From assembly GCA_003645385.1 (NCBI GenBank), contig QNEY01000097.1, positions 1 through 6,607 of the forward strand: a stretch of 6,607 bases of DNA. The letters are read 5' to 3'. The DNA comes from Gammaproteobacteria bacterium (GTDB lineage: Bacteria > Pseudomonadota > Gammaproteobacteria > Nitrosococcales > Methylophagaceae). A model generated the notes under the pieces. The model saw nothing but the letters and a program-made list of their open reading frames with translations. It was not told the origin of the DNA and made no database searches. The position numbers were made by a program, and so were the translations under genes. This document shows, piece by piece, positions 1 to 6,315 of the stretch. Position 1 is the first letter of the stretch. Each line of letters opens with the position of its first letter.

Positions 1-2577
1 ACCTTCAGCTTCATCATGTTGATACTCAACATTACCAGACTGACGACGTTGCTCTTCAACCGCTTCCACATCTTCTGGCTCAAGTACTTGTACCCGAGAG
101 ATCAATGAAATCACATCATGTTTGATACGTTCCAGCATCGATGTGAACATTTCAAAAGCTTCACGTTTGAATTCTTGTTTCGGGTCTTTTTGTGCATAAC
201 CTCGTAAATTAATACCCTGACGGAGATAATCCATCTGTGCTAAATGTTCTTTCCACTGAGCATCTAGAGTTTGCAAAGTAATTGCTTTCTCAAAATGACG
301 CATTAATTCACTGCCCGTAGTTTGCTCTTTAGCCTGACATGCTGCTTCTGCCGCTTCCACAATACGTTGACGTAAAGTTTCCTCATGTAATTCATCGTTT
401 TCCTGCAACCAGTTGGCAATACCCAACTCTAATGCAAAATCTTCAATCAACGTTTGTTCTAAACCTTCGATATTCCACTGTTCATCGATACTGTTAGGTG
501 GGATATAGATACTGATCACATCATTCAAAACATCTTCACGCATAGAAATAATAGTTTCGGACACCTCTTCTGCCGCCATTAATTCATTGCGCTGTTCATA
601 GATTACCTTGCGTTGATCATTGGCAACATCATCAAACTCAAGTAACTGTTTACGAATATCAAAGTTATGCCCTTCAACTTTGCGTTGTGCATTTTCAATT
701 GCACGTGACACCCAAGGATGTTCAATAGCTTCACCTTCTTCCATGCCCAATTTCTGCATCAGACCAGCCATACGTTCTGACGCAAAGATACGCATAAGGT
801 TATCTTCTAATGATAAATAGAACCGGCTTGATCCTGCATCACCCTGACGCCCAGATCGACCCCGTAACTGATTATCTATTCGGCGAGATTCATGCCGCTC
901 TGAACCAACAATATGTAGGCCGCCAGCCGCTAAAACTTCTTTATGTCGAGCTTGCCATGCTTGCTGGATTTTCTCTTTATCTGCATCACTAGCATCGTCA
1001 GCCAAGGTAGCCAATTCTGCATCAAGACTTCCTCCCAACACAATATCAGTACCACGACCAGCCATATTGGTTGCAATAGTTACTGCACCAGGACTACCCG
1101 CTTGAGCAATAATGTGAGATTCTTTTTCATGGAATTTAGCATTCAATACTTCATGTTTAATTTTAGCTTTTTCCAATAATCCATGTAGATATTCTGAGCT
1201 TTCAATTGTTGCCGTTCCCACTAATACCGGCTGTTTACGCTCAATACAATCCTTAATATCTGCAACAATAGCTTCGTACTTCTCTTTTGGAGTTAGATAA
1301 ATCTGATCAGCTCCATCTTTACGTACCATTTCTCTATGGGTAGGGATAACGACGACTTCAAGTCCATATATTGACTGCAACTCAAATGCTTCAGTATCAG
1401 CTGTACCCGTCATACCCGACAGTTTTGCATACAAACGGAAATAGTTTTGGAATGTAATTGATGCCAGAGTCTGATTTTCGTTTTGAATTGCCACACCTTC
1501 TTTGGCTTCTACTGCTTGGTGCAAACCTTCAGACCAACGTCGACCGGGCATAGTACGACCGGTGAATTCATCAACTATTACTACCTGGTTTTCTTGAACA
1601 ATATAATCAACATCACGTTGAAATAAGACATGAGCACGTAATGCAGCAGTGACATGATGCATCAAGCTGATATTAGCCGCATCATACAAACTTGCATTCT
1701 GTTCTAAAATTCCTGCTTGCGTTAATAGATTTTCAATCTTTTCATGACCAGCTTCGGTGAAATGAACCTGCTTAGCTTTTTCATCAAGGGTATAATCACC
1801 CTCAACTTCAATCTCTTCACCCTCTCCAATTTGTCTTGATAAATTTGGAATTAGGGAATTAACACGTTGATACATTTCAGAACTATCTTCTGCTGCTCCA
1901 GAAATAATCAATGGTGTTCGAGCTTCATCAATCAAAATTGAATCTACTTCATCAACTACAGCAAAATGCAATTTACGTTGTACTTTCTCTTCAAGACTAA
2001 ACGCCATATTGTCACGCAGGTAGTCAAAACCAAACTCGTTATTGGTACCATAAGTAATATCAGCAGCATAGGATTCACGACGTGTGTCTTGATCCATGCC
2101 AGAAACGATTACTCCTGTAGTCAATCCTAAAAAGCTATAGAGTTGACTCATCCACGCAGAATCACGTTGAGCAAGATAATCATTCACTGTGACGACATGA
2201 ACACCTTCGCCTTCAAGTGCATTAAGATATACCACTAATGTTGCAACCAGTGTTTTACCCTCACCGGTACGCATTTCTGCAATCTTGCCTTCATTAAGTA
2301 TCATGCCACCAATCATTTGCACATCGAAATGGCGCATTTCTAATGCCCGTTTCCCTGCTTCACGTACCACTGCAAATGCTTCTGGTAAAATATCATCTAA
2401 CGTTTGACCATCAGCCAGTCTTTGACGAAATTCAATTGTTTTCGCTTGTAATGCAGCATCATCAAGTTGTTCAATATCTGTTTCAAATTTGGTGATCTGC
2501 TCTACGATTTTACGCAACTGTTTAAGCACCCGTTCATTACGGCTACCAAAAATCTTGCTGAAAAACTTGCTTACCAT
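1..2577 (-). CDS. secA: Preprotein translocase ATPase SecA (3' end cut off by window)
   Basis: SecA is the cytoplasmic/peripheral ATPase that pushes unfolded preproteins through the SecYEG channel. I translated the minus strand from the ATG at 2575-2577 to the window edge and found an unbroken frame of 859 codons. Visible motifs: Walker A MRTGEGKT (residues 102-109), Walker B/DEAD-like [14 protein letters not shown] (207-220), [11 protein letters not shown] in the second nucleotide-binding fold (Arg508) and [10 protein letters not shown] (571-580, with the arginine finger region). These numbers nearly coincide with E. coli SecA (901 residues). The preprotein cross-linking domain lies between about 221 and 375, and the helical scaffold and wing domains follow residue 620. 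The frame leaves the window in the variable C-terminal linker, so about 40-50 residues are missing, including any zinc-binding tail; whether that tail exists cannot be judged here. It has its own leader and a likely promoter; the ribosome binding site (AGGT, 9 nt before ATG) is weak. No frameshift or foreign base composition is seen. Confidence 0.98.
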   Translation of the reverse strand, partial: MVSKFFSKIFGSRNERVLKQLRKIVEQITKFETDIEQLDDAALQAKTIEFRQRLADGQTLDDILPEAFAVVREAGKRALEMRHFDVQMIGGMILNEGKIAEMRTGEGKTLVATLVVYLNALEGEGVHVVTVNDYLAQRDSAWMSQLYSFLGLTTGVIVSGMDQDTRRESYAADITYGTNNEFGFDYLRDNMAFSLEEKVQRKLHFAVVDEVDSILIDEARTPLIISGAAEDSSEMYQRVNSLIPNLSRQIGEGEEIEVEGDYTLDEKAKQVHFTEAGHEKIENLLTQAGILEQNASLYDAANISLMHHVTAALRAHVLFQRDVDYIVQENQVVIVDEFTGRTMPGRRWSEGLHQAVEAKEGVAIQNENQTLASITFQNYFRLYAKLSGMTGTADTEAFELQSIYGLEVVVIPTHREMVRKDGADQIYLTPKEKYEAIVADIKDCIERKQPVLVGTATIESSEYLHGLLEKAKIKHEVLNAKFHEKESHIIAQAGSPGAVTIATNMAGRGTDIVLGGSLDAELATLADDASDADKEKIQQAWQARHKEVLAAGGLHIVGSERHESRRIDNQLRGRSGRQGDAGSSRFYLSLEDNLMRIFASERMAGLMQKLGMEEGEAIEHPWVSRAIENAQRKVEGHNFDIRKQLLEFDDVANDQRKVIYEQRNELMAAEEVSETIISMREDVLNDVISIYIPPNSIDEQWNIEGLEQTLIEDFALELGIANWLQENDELHEETLRQRIVEAAEAACQAKEQTTGSELMRHFEKAITLQTLDAQWKEHLAQMDYLRQGINLRGYAQKDPKQEFKREAFEMFTSMLERIKHDVISLISRVQVLEPEDVEAVEEQRRQSGNVEYQHDEAEG

Positions 2578-2586
2578 TACTTCACT

Positions 2587-2590
2587 ACCT
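2587..2590 (-). promoter_or_regulatory. Weak ribosome binding site of secA
   Basis: On the minus strand AGGT lies 9 nt before the secA ATG. It is the only purine-rich Shine-Dalgarno-like match near the start, and it is poor compared with the sites of ftsZ and lpxC. An upstream GTG at 2584-2586 is followed almost at once by a stop in its frame, so the ATG at 2575-2577 is the best start. Confidence 0.45.
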
Positions 2591-2599
2591 GTATTTTGA

Positions 2600-2610
2600 C
2601 GGAACTTCCG
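2600..2610 (-). repeat. Short perfect dyad in the secA leader
   Basis: CGGAA and TTCCG flank a single central base, giving an 11-bp dyad. In RNA it could fold as a 4-bp CGGA/UCCG stem with a 3-nt loop, between the inferred secA transcription start (about 2633) and the weak ribosome binding site. No U-run follows, so it is not a terminator. It could be a small leader hairpin or an operator half-site pair; function is unknown. Confidence 0.4.
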
Positions 2611-2633
2611 CCCAGAAATTGTTCAAGAAAAAT

Positions 2634-2650
2634 CGCGTGATTATAACGCG
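2634..2650. repeat. Inverted repeat CGCGT-N7-ACGCG over the secA -10 box
   Basis: Perfect 5-bp arms (2634-2638 and 2646-2650) enclose the 7 bases that contain most of the TATAAT box. The GC-rich arms stand out from the AT-rich surroundings. The position would suit an operator whose occupation blocks RNA polymerase, but no known regulator is recognised and short arms can arise by chance. Confidence 0.4.
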
Positions 2651-2668
2651 TAGAGTGTGCTAGGTCTA
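2640..2668 (-). promoter_or_regulatory. Likely sigma70-type promoter of secA
   Basis: On the minus strand, TAGACC (2668-2663, four of six matches to TTGACA) is followed after exactly 17 nt by a perfect TATAAT (2645-2640). Transcription would start near 2633, giving a leader of about 55 nt before the secA ATG. It lies in the 140-bp gap behind the M23 gene and points at secA, so secA can be expressed independently of the upstream genes. The -10 box sits inside a CGCGT/ACGCG inverted repeat. Confidence 0.65.
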
Positions 2669-2693
2669 AGATCTTTTATTACAGATGGAGCTT

Positions 2694-2719
2694 AAAACTA
2701 AAAGTTCAAGCCGTGAACT
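2694..2719 (-). terminator. Possible weak intrinsic terminator after the M23 gene
   Basis: In minus-strand RNA, AGUUCA and UGAACU form a 6-bp stem with a 5-nt loop (CGGCU), followed by UUUAGUUUU. The stem overlaps the stop codon of the M23 gene. The fold has only two G-C pairs, so termination would be inefficient; read-through into secA is likely alongside the separate secA promoter. Confidence 0.4.
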
Positions 2720-3620
2720 AACGTTTAACAAAGTTATATGGATTAACTGTTTTGCCATCACGCAGTATTTCAAAGTGAACATGGGGACCTGTAGAGCGGC
2801 CTGTAGACCCCATTGATGCAATTACTTGTCCTTTTGCTATTCTATCACCCACTTGTACGTTAAGTGCCTTATTATGGGCATAGCGAGTGACATAACCATT
2901 ACCATGATCGACCTCTATCATTTCACCATAACCACCACGTTTACCTGTCCAGCTGACCATACCATCCGCTACGGCATATATATTACTGCCAGCTTTGCCA
3001 GCAAAATCCAATCCATGATGAAATACTTTTTTGCCATTAAATGGATCAATACGATAGCCATAATATGATGAAGTCCAACCTTCTTTAATTGGTTTTCCAC
3101 TTGGGATAGCCGATTCAATATTATTCTCAGTAATCAGATAGTCTTGTAATTTTCCTAGCTGTGTTGATTGTTGACTAAAAATATTTTCTAATTCAACAAT
3201 ATGACTTTGAAAATCATCTATTGTCACACTTGTACCATCGATATCTATACCACCTTGAGCTGGTGACGTATCAAGTACATAAGAAGCGGTATCCAAACCT
3301 GCCATACTTGCTAACTCTTCAGTTATAGCTTTTAATCTAATAGCTTCTGCCTGCAACTCACCAATACGTTTAGCATAATATGCTTGCATCTCAGATTTCT
3401 GGACTACATGCTGTTCAGGAATTGAGCTTACTTTCGATTGAGACTGTATTGAAACATATTCAACGATCGTGACCGGTGTTTTATTTGACCATTGATAGAT
3501 CATTGCTGCCAAGACAATTACAACAGAAACAATCAATAGGCCAGATACTAATTGTACTGTAGGTGAGATATTAAAATGCTTGTGACTCGTACTATTTGGT
3601 GAAATAATGATAACTTGCAT
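2718..3620 (-). CDS. Membrane-anchored M23 (LytM-type) metallopeptidase, probable peptidoglycan DD-endopeptidase
   Basis: This 300-residue protein has a short cytoplasmic N-terminus, one membrane segment (about 23-43), helical and probably coiled-coil stretches (about 75-108 and 139-165), and a C-terminal M23 domain (about 180-297). The zinc and catalytic residues are all present: H201 and D205 (HHGLD), H249 (YAHN), and H280 and H282 (GPHVHFE). It should therefore be an active zinc endopeptidase facing the periplasm, unlike degenerate EnvC/NlpD-type activators. M23 enzymes of this build usually cut peptide cross-links in peptidoglycan; the exact bond is inferred. The ATG at 3618-3620 has a good ribosome binding site (AAAGGAT, 5 nt spacing). 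It lies upstream of secA on the same strand and diverges from the dciA-like gene with 32 bp between starts. A gene of this type next to secA is, as I recall, also found in Pseudomonas. I do not assign a symbol. Confidence 0.9.
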   Translation of the reverse strand: MQVIIISPNSTSHKHFNISPTVQLVSGLLIVSVVIVLAAMIYQWSNKTPVTIVEYVSIQSQSKVSSIPEQHVVQKSEMQAYYAKRIGELQAEAIRLKAITEELASMAGLDTASYVLDTSPAQGGIDIDGTSVTIDDFQSHIVELENIFSQQSTQLGKLQDYLITENNIESAIPSGKPIKEGWTSSYYGYRIDPFNGKKVFHHGLDFAGKAGSNIYAVADGMVSWTGKRGGYGEMIEVDHGNGYVTRYAHNKALNVQVGDRIAKGQVIASMGSTGRSTGPHVHFEILRDGKTVNPYNFVKR

Positions 3621-3625
3621 ATTTA
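3596..3625 (+). promoter_or_regulatory. Candidate promoter of the dciA-like gene
   Basis: TTGGTG (3596-3601) and TATTTA (3620-3625) are separated by 18 nt, so transcription would begin about 20 nt before the ATG at 3653. It is a weak match and lies mostly inside the 5' end of the opposite-strand M23 gene. The 32-bp gap is too short to hold a full promoter, so some overlap with the neighbour is expected. Confidence 0.25.
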
Positions 3626-3652
3626 TCCTTTACGATATCAAACATACACATC

Positions 3653-4090
3653 ATGACTAGACAACCAGAGAGAATAGATTCGGTTTGCCAGCAAAACTCT
3701 TCGCTTTACAAACTATCACAACGTGCTCGATTTTTAGCAGAACTCAATCACATTTTACAACAAACTTTACCAACACAGTTTTCAGCCCATTGTCGCTTGG
3801 CAAATATCAAAGATGAAACACTTATTATTCATACAGATAATGCCTCATATGCCAGTTTAATCCGCTTTCAGGCCCCAGTTCTATGTAAAACATTGTCAAC
3901 AGAGCTAAATATAACGATCAGGAATTTGGAAGTCAAAGTCAGACCTTTTTATATTCCACTGCAGAATAGTCACAAAAACACTCTATCATTACCGAGAACA
4001 GCAGCAGAGACAATACAACATACAGCACAATCTATAGAGGATGGACCACTTAAAACTGCTCTTGAAAAACTAGCTAAACGGTGTAACTAG
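3653..4090 (+). CDS. dciA: DUF721 / DciA-like replicative helicase loader or operator
   Basis: The 145-residue product fits the DUF721 (DciA) family. It has an N-terminal helix ending in LP (residues 39-40), then HCRLANIKDETLIIHTDNAS and LIRFQAP (about 46-75), and a strand NLEVKVRP (91-98); together these form the KH-like fold. A polar, probably flexible tail follows (about 100-145). DciA interacts with the replicative helicase DnaB and is needed for replication initiation in bacteria lacking DnaC or DnaI; applying this here is by family membership. Many members have Trp where this one has Tyr66 (ASYAS against AWAS, from memory). The ATG is the first plausible start in this frame after the in-frame stop at 3611-3613; no clear Shine-Dalgarno precedes it. 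It is the only plus-strand gene in the window, divergent from the M23 gene and convergent with lpxC (9 bp apart). Size and position match the gene between lpxC and secA in other gammaproteobacteria. Confidence 0.85.
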   Translation: MTRQPERIDSVCQQNSSLYKLSQRARFLAELNHILQQTLPTQFSAHCRLANIKDETLIIHTDNASYASLIRFQAPVLCKTLSTELNITIRNLEVKVRPFYIPLQNSHKNTLSLPRTAAETIQHTAQSIEDGPLKTALEKLAKRCN

Positions 4091-4099
4091 TACTTTATG

Positions 4100-5017
4100 C
4101 TAGGTAACAATAGATGATGCAGGACGACTAAATAAAATTGGTGCATCTTTTTCATCTTCAAAGCTAACCAATTCCCAAGCATCTTCCTGCTCTAACAATT
4201 TTCGCAATAATTTGTTATTAACTTCATGGCCAGATTTATAGCCACTAAATTCACCGATCAGGCTATGGCCAAGTAAATATAAATCACCGATAGCATCCAA
4301 TACTTTGTGGCGTACAAACTCATCTTCGTAACGCAGACCATCTTCATTTACTACTCGATAATCATCAACAACAATAGCATTATCAATACTACCACCTAGG
4401 GCAAGATTATTTTCTCGTAATTTCTCGATATCTTTCATAAAACCAAATGTACGAGCACGACTTACTTCTCGTACAAATGATGTTGATGAAAAATCGACTT
4501 CAACATTTTGAGGGCGTCCGGTAAATGCCGGATGCTGGAAATCAATCTCAAAGCTCACTTTAAACCCATCAAAAGGCTCAAATTTCGCCCATTTATCACC
4601 ATCTTCAAGGAGGACTGTTTTTTTAATTCGTATAAATTTCTTGGCTGCAGATTGTTCTTCAATACCCGCTGATTGTACTAAAAACACAAAGGGTCCAGCA
4701 CTACCATCCATAATGGGTACTTCTGGTGCATTCAAATCAATATAGGCATTATCGATGCCCAAACCAGCGAAAGCTGACAATAAGTGCTCTACCGTTGACA
4801 CTTTATGTCCTTGCTCAACCAAGGTTGTTGATAAAGCTGTTTCACCTACATTTTCAGCTTTTGCTACAAATTCAATAACAGGGTCTAGATCAACACGCCT
4901 GAAAACAATACCTGTATCAGGCGCAGCAGGACGCAAGGTTAAATAAACCGTATCCCCACTATGCAAACCGACACCGGTCGCACGAATCACATTTTTCAAT
5001 GTTCGCTGCTTTATCAC
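4100..5017 (-). CDS. lpxC: UDP-3-O-acyl-N-acetylglucosamine deacetylase LpxC
   Basis: LpxC is the zinc deacetylase that performs the first committed step of lipid A synthesis in the cytoplasm. The 305-residue product has the family's full length (E. coli 305). Zinc ligands are H78 (STVEHLLSA), H237 and D241 ([10 protein letters not shown]). The general base is E77, and the acid/transition-state histidine is H264 (SGHEVNN). Other signatures are [10 protein letters not shown] (15-24), [10 protein letters not shown] (101-110) and [11 protein letters not shown] (206-216). Translation starts with GTG at 5015-5017, which is preceded by a near-perfect TAAGGAGG with 8 nt spacing, so the start is firm. 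The C-terminus (SSIVT) lacks the LAVLA-like tail that directs E. coli LpxC to FtsH; turnover control may differ, as reported for Pseudomonas. The gene follows ftsZ by 83 bp on the same strand, and its end faces the end of the dciA-like gene. Confidence 0.98.
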   Translation of the reverse strand: MIKQRTLKNVIRATGVGLHSGDTVYLTLRPAAPDTGIVFRRVDLDPVIEFVAKAENVGETALSTTLVEQGHKVSTVEHLLSAFAGLGIDNAYIDLNAPEVPIMDGSAGPFVFLVQSAGIEEQSAAKKFIRIKKTVLLEDGDKWAKFEPFDGFKVSFEIDFQHPAFTGRPQNVEVDFSSTSFVREVSRARTFGFMKDIEKLRENNLALGGSIDNAIVVDDYRVVNEDGLRYEDEFVRHKVLDAIGDLYLLGHSLIGEFSGYKSGHEVNNKLLRKLLEQEDAWELVSFEDEKDAPILFSRPASSIVT

Positions 5018-5025
5018 AGTGCGCC

Positions 5026-5033
5026 CCTCCTTA
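5026..5033 (-). promoter_or_regulatory. Strong ribosome binding site fixing the GTG start of lpxC
   Basis: TAAGGAGG on the minus strand is a near-perfect anti-16S match, 8 nt before GTG at 5015-5017. It compensates for the non-ATG start and excludes internal ATGs as the main start. The product aligned from this GTG has the normal LpxC length. Confidence 0.85.
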
Positions 5034-5053
5034 AATTTGTTAACTATTAAATC

Positions 5054-5062
5054 ATGATATCA
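5054..5062 (-). promoter_or_regulatory. Possible extended -10 promoter of lpxC
   Basis: TGATATCAT on the minus strand matches the extended -10 form TGnTATAAT with one mismatch. Transcription would start near 5047, leaving about 30 nt before the GTG, enough for the strong ribosome binding site. No good -35 box is seen at 16-18 nt, which is tolerated by extended -10 promoters. An own promoter would allow lipid A synthesis to be set apart from ftsZ transcription. Confidence 0.35.
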
Positions 5063-5078
5063 CATGCTCATTTGCTAC

Positions 5079-5093
5079 ACCTAGGCACTAGGT
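5079..5093 (-). repeat. CTAG-rich hairpin just after ftsZ
   Basis: ACCTAG and CTAGGT form a perfect 6-bp inverted repeat around a 3-nt loop. A further CCTAG lies directly before it in the minus-strand RNA, so two alternative pairings of the CTAGG unit are possible. The hairpin begins 8 nt after the ftsZ stop. It is not followed by a U-run, so it is not a standard intrinsic terminator; an mRNA stabiliser, processing site or partial Rho-related element are possibilities. Confidence 0.45.
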
Positions 5094-5100
5094 CTAGGTT

Positions 5101-6264
5101 TTAATCAGCTTGTCTACGTAAAAATGCTGGAATATCCAAATATTCCATATTAATATCGCTGTTTGCAACTTGCTTTTGTTGATCTTGCTCTTCATTACGA
5201 AGTACTGTCGGTTTATCGTAATCAATATCAATATCAACCGCTTTTTTCACGATCTCAATTTGTGGTGTATCCACGGCATCGGTCAATGACACTTTTACAG
5301 AATTTAAAGCCCCTAACCCTGTCGCAACCACTGTTACACGCAATTCATCAGTCATTTCCGGGTCAATAACGGTTCCTACTACTACTGTTGCGTCTTCAGA
5401 TGCAAAATCTTTAATCGTATTACCCACATCTTCAAACTCACCGATAGTCATATCAAGACCAGCTGTAATATTAACTAAAACACCTCGAGCTCCTGATAAA
5501 TCAACATCTTCCAGCAAAGGACTAGATACCGCATGTTTAGCAGCTTCTATCGCACGATTCTCACCCGTAGCCTGCCCGGTGCCCATCATAGCCATACCCA
5601 TTTCAGACATAACGGTACGTACGTCAGCAAAGTCAACGTTGATCATTCCTTCGCGTGTAATAAGTTCTGCAATACCTTGTACCGCACCTAACAACACGTC
5701 ATTAGCAGCTTTAAAGGCATTAAGAAGACTCATTTGCTTACCAAGTACTGCTAACAATTTTTCATTAGGAATGGTAATTAATGAATCTACATGTTGACCT
5801 AATTCATCCAATCCTGAATCAGCTATTTTCAACCGCTTAGCTCCTTCAAATGGAAACGGTTTAGTGACTACAGCAACCGTCAAAATGCCCATTTCTTTAG
5901 CTACTTGAGCAACAACTGGGGCTGCACCTGTACCTGTTCCACCACCCATACCAGCGGTTATGAATACCATGTCAGCACCTTTAATCACTTCCATGATACG
6001 TTCACGATCTTCCAGAGCTGCTTGACGACCTATATCTGGATTTGCACCAGCACCAAGCCCTTTGGTGATATCTGTGCCTAATTGCAATTGTGTTGTTGCA
6101 GCACTTTTTCGTAGTGCTTGAGCATCAGTATTCGCACAAATGAAGTCAACGCCTTCAATTTCACTTGCAACCATGTGTTCTAATGCGTTACCACCACCAC
6201 CGCCAACACCAATTACTTTGATGACCGCGTTCTGTGTATATGTATCGATTAGTTCAAATGTCAT
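5101..6264 (-). CDS. ftsZ: Cell division GTPase FtsZ
   Basis: FtsZ is the tubulin homologue that polymerises into the cytokinetic ring under the membrane at mid-cell. The 387-residue product is full length (E. coli 383). It shows the glycine-rich GVGGGGGNA (19-27), the tubulin signature GGGTGTG (107-113), and the T7 synergy loop NVDFADVR (209-216), whose acidic residues complete the GTPase site of the neighbouring subunit. A C-terminal domain reaches to about 316. A polar linker (about 325-370, rich in Asp, Glu and Gln) leads to the conserved tail peptide [13 protein letters not shown] (375-387), which binds FtsA and ZipA and is nearly identical to the E. coli tail. The ATG at 6262-6264 has the ribosome binding site GGGGAGAG. 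It lies 51 bp after ftsA on the same strand, as in most dcw clusters, and 83 bp before lpxC. No anomaly is seen. Confidence 0.99.
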   Translation of the reverse strand: MTFELIDTYTQNAVIKVIGVGGGGGNALEHMVASEIEGVDFICANTDAQALRKSAATTQLQLGTDITKGLGAGANPDIGRQAALEDRERIMEVIKGADMVFITAGMGGGTGTGAAPVVAQVAKEMGILTVAVVTKPFPFEGAKRLKIADSGLDELGQHVDSLITIPNEKLLAVLGKQMSLLNAFKAANDVLLGAVQGIAELITREGMINVDFADVRTVMSEMGMAMMGTGQATGENRAIEAAKHAVSSPLLEDVDLSGARGVLVNITAGLDMTIGEFEDVGNTIKDFASEDATVVVGTVIDPEMTDELRVTVVATGLGALNSVKVSLTDAVDTPQIEIVKKAVDIDIDYDKPTVLRNEEQDQQKQVANSDINMEYLDIPAFLRRQAD

Positions 6265-6268
6265 TTTT

Positions 6269-6276
6269 CTCTCCCC
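6269..6276 (-). promoter_or_regulatory. Ribosome binding site of ftsZ
   Basis: GGGGAGAG on the minus strand contains GGAG 6 nt before the ATG. It is the only G-rich element in an otherwise almost pure A+T leader, so the ribosome site should be unstructured and well exposed. Confidence 0.8.
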
Positions 6277-6278
6277 AG

Positions 6279-6314
6279 TTTTTTAATTTTTTAAAAATTA
6301 TTACTTATATAAAT
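6279..6314. repeat. Nearly pure A+T spacer with a 17-bp palindrome between ftsA and ftsZ
   Basis: Only about three G/C bases occur in these 36 bp. Within it, TAATTTTT and AAAAATTA form a perfect inverted repeat around one base (6284-6300). It also holds -10-like words on the minus strand (TATATA, TAATAAT), but without a clear -35 partner. The stretch may act as an open translation initiation region, a DNA bend or a weak ftsZ promoter. Confidence 0.45.
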
Positions 6315-6315
6315 C

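Noticed and set aside
620..1179. Three overlapping plus-strand open frames of 60-78 codons inside secA
   Set aside because: They lie wholly antisense to a highly conserved secA frame, show no recognisable domain and overlap one another; they are by-products of secA codon use.
2588..2629. TTG-started leader peptide of 13 codons ahead of secA
   Set aside because: No ribosome binding site, a rare start codon and no arrest-like motif; best explained as chance.
2826..3068. Plus-strand open frame of 80 codons inside the M23 gene
   Set aside because: It is antisense to the catalytic M23 domain, with no recognisable motif.
4082..4110. Possible bidirectional terminator between the dciA-like gene and lpxC
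   Set aside because: The best pairing is only a 4-bp CTAG stem with mismatches and no T-run on either strand.
4755..4946. Plus-strand open frame of 63 codons inside lpxC
   Set aside because: It is antisense to the conserved zinc-ligand region of LpxC and has no independent support.
5163..5797. Plus-strand open frames of 68 and 72 codons inside ftsZ
   Set aside because: They are antisense to conserved FtsZ coding sequence with no domain or ribosome site of note.
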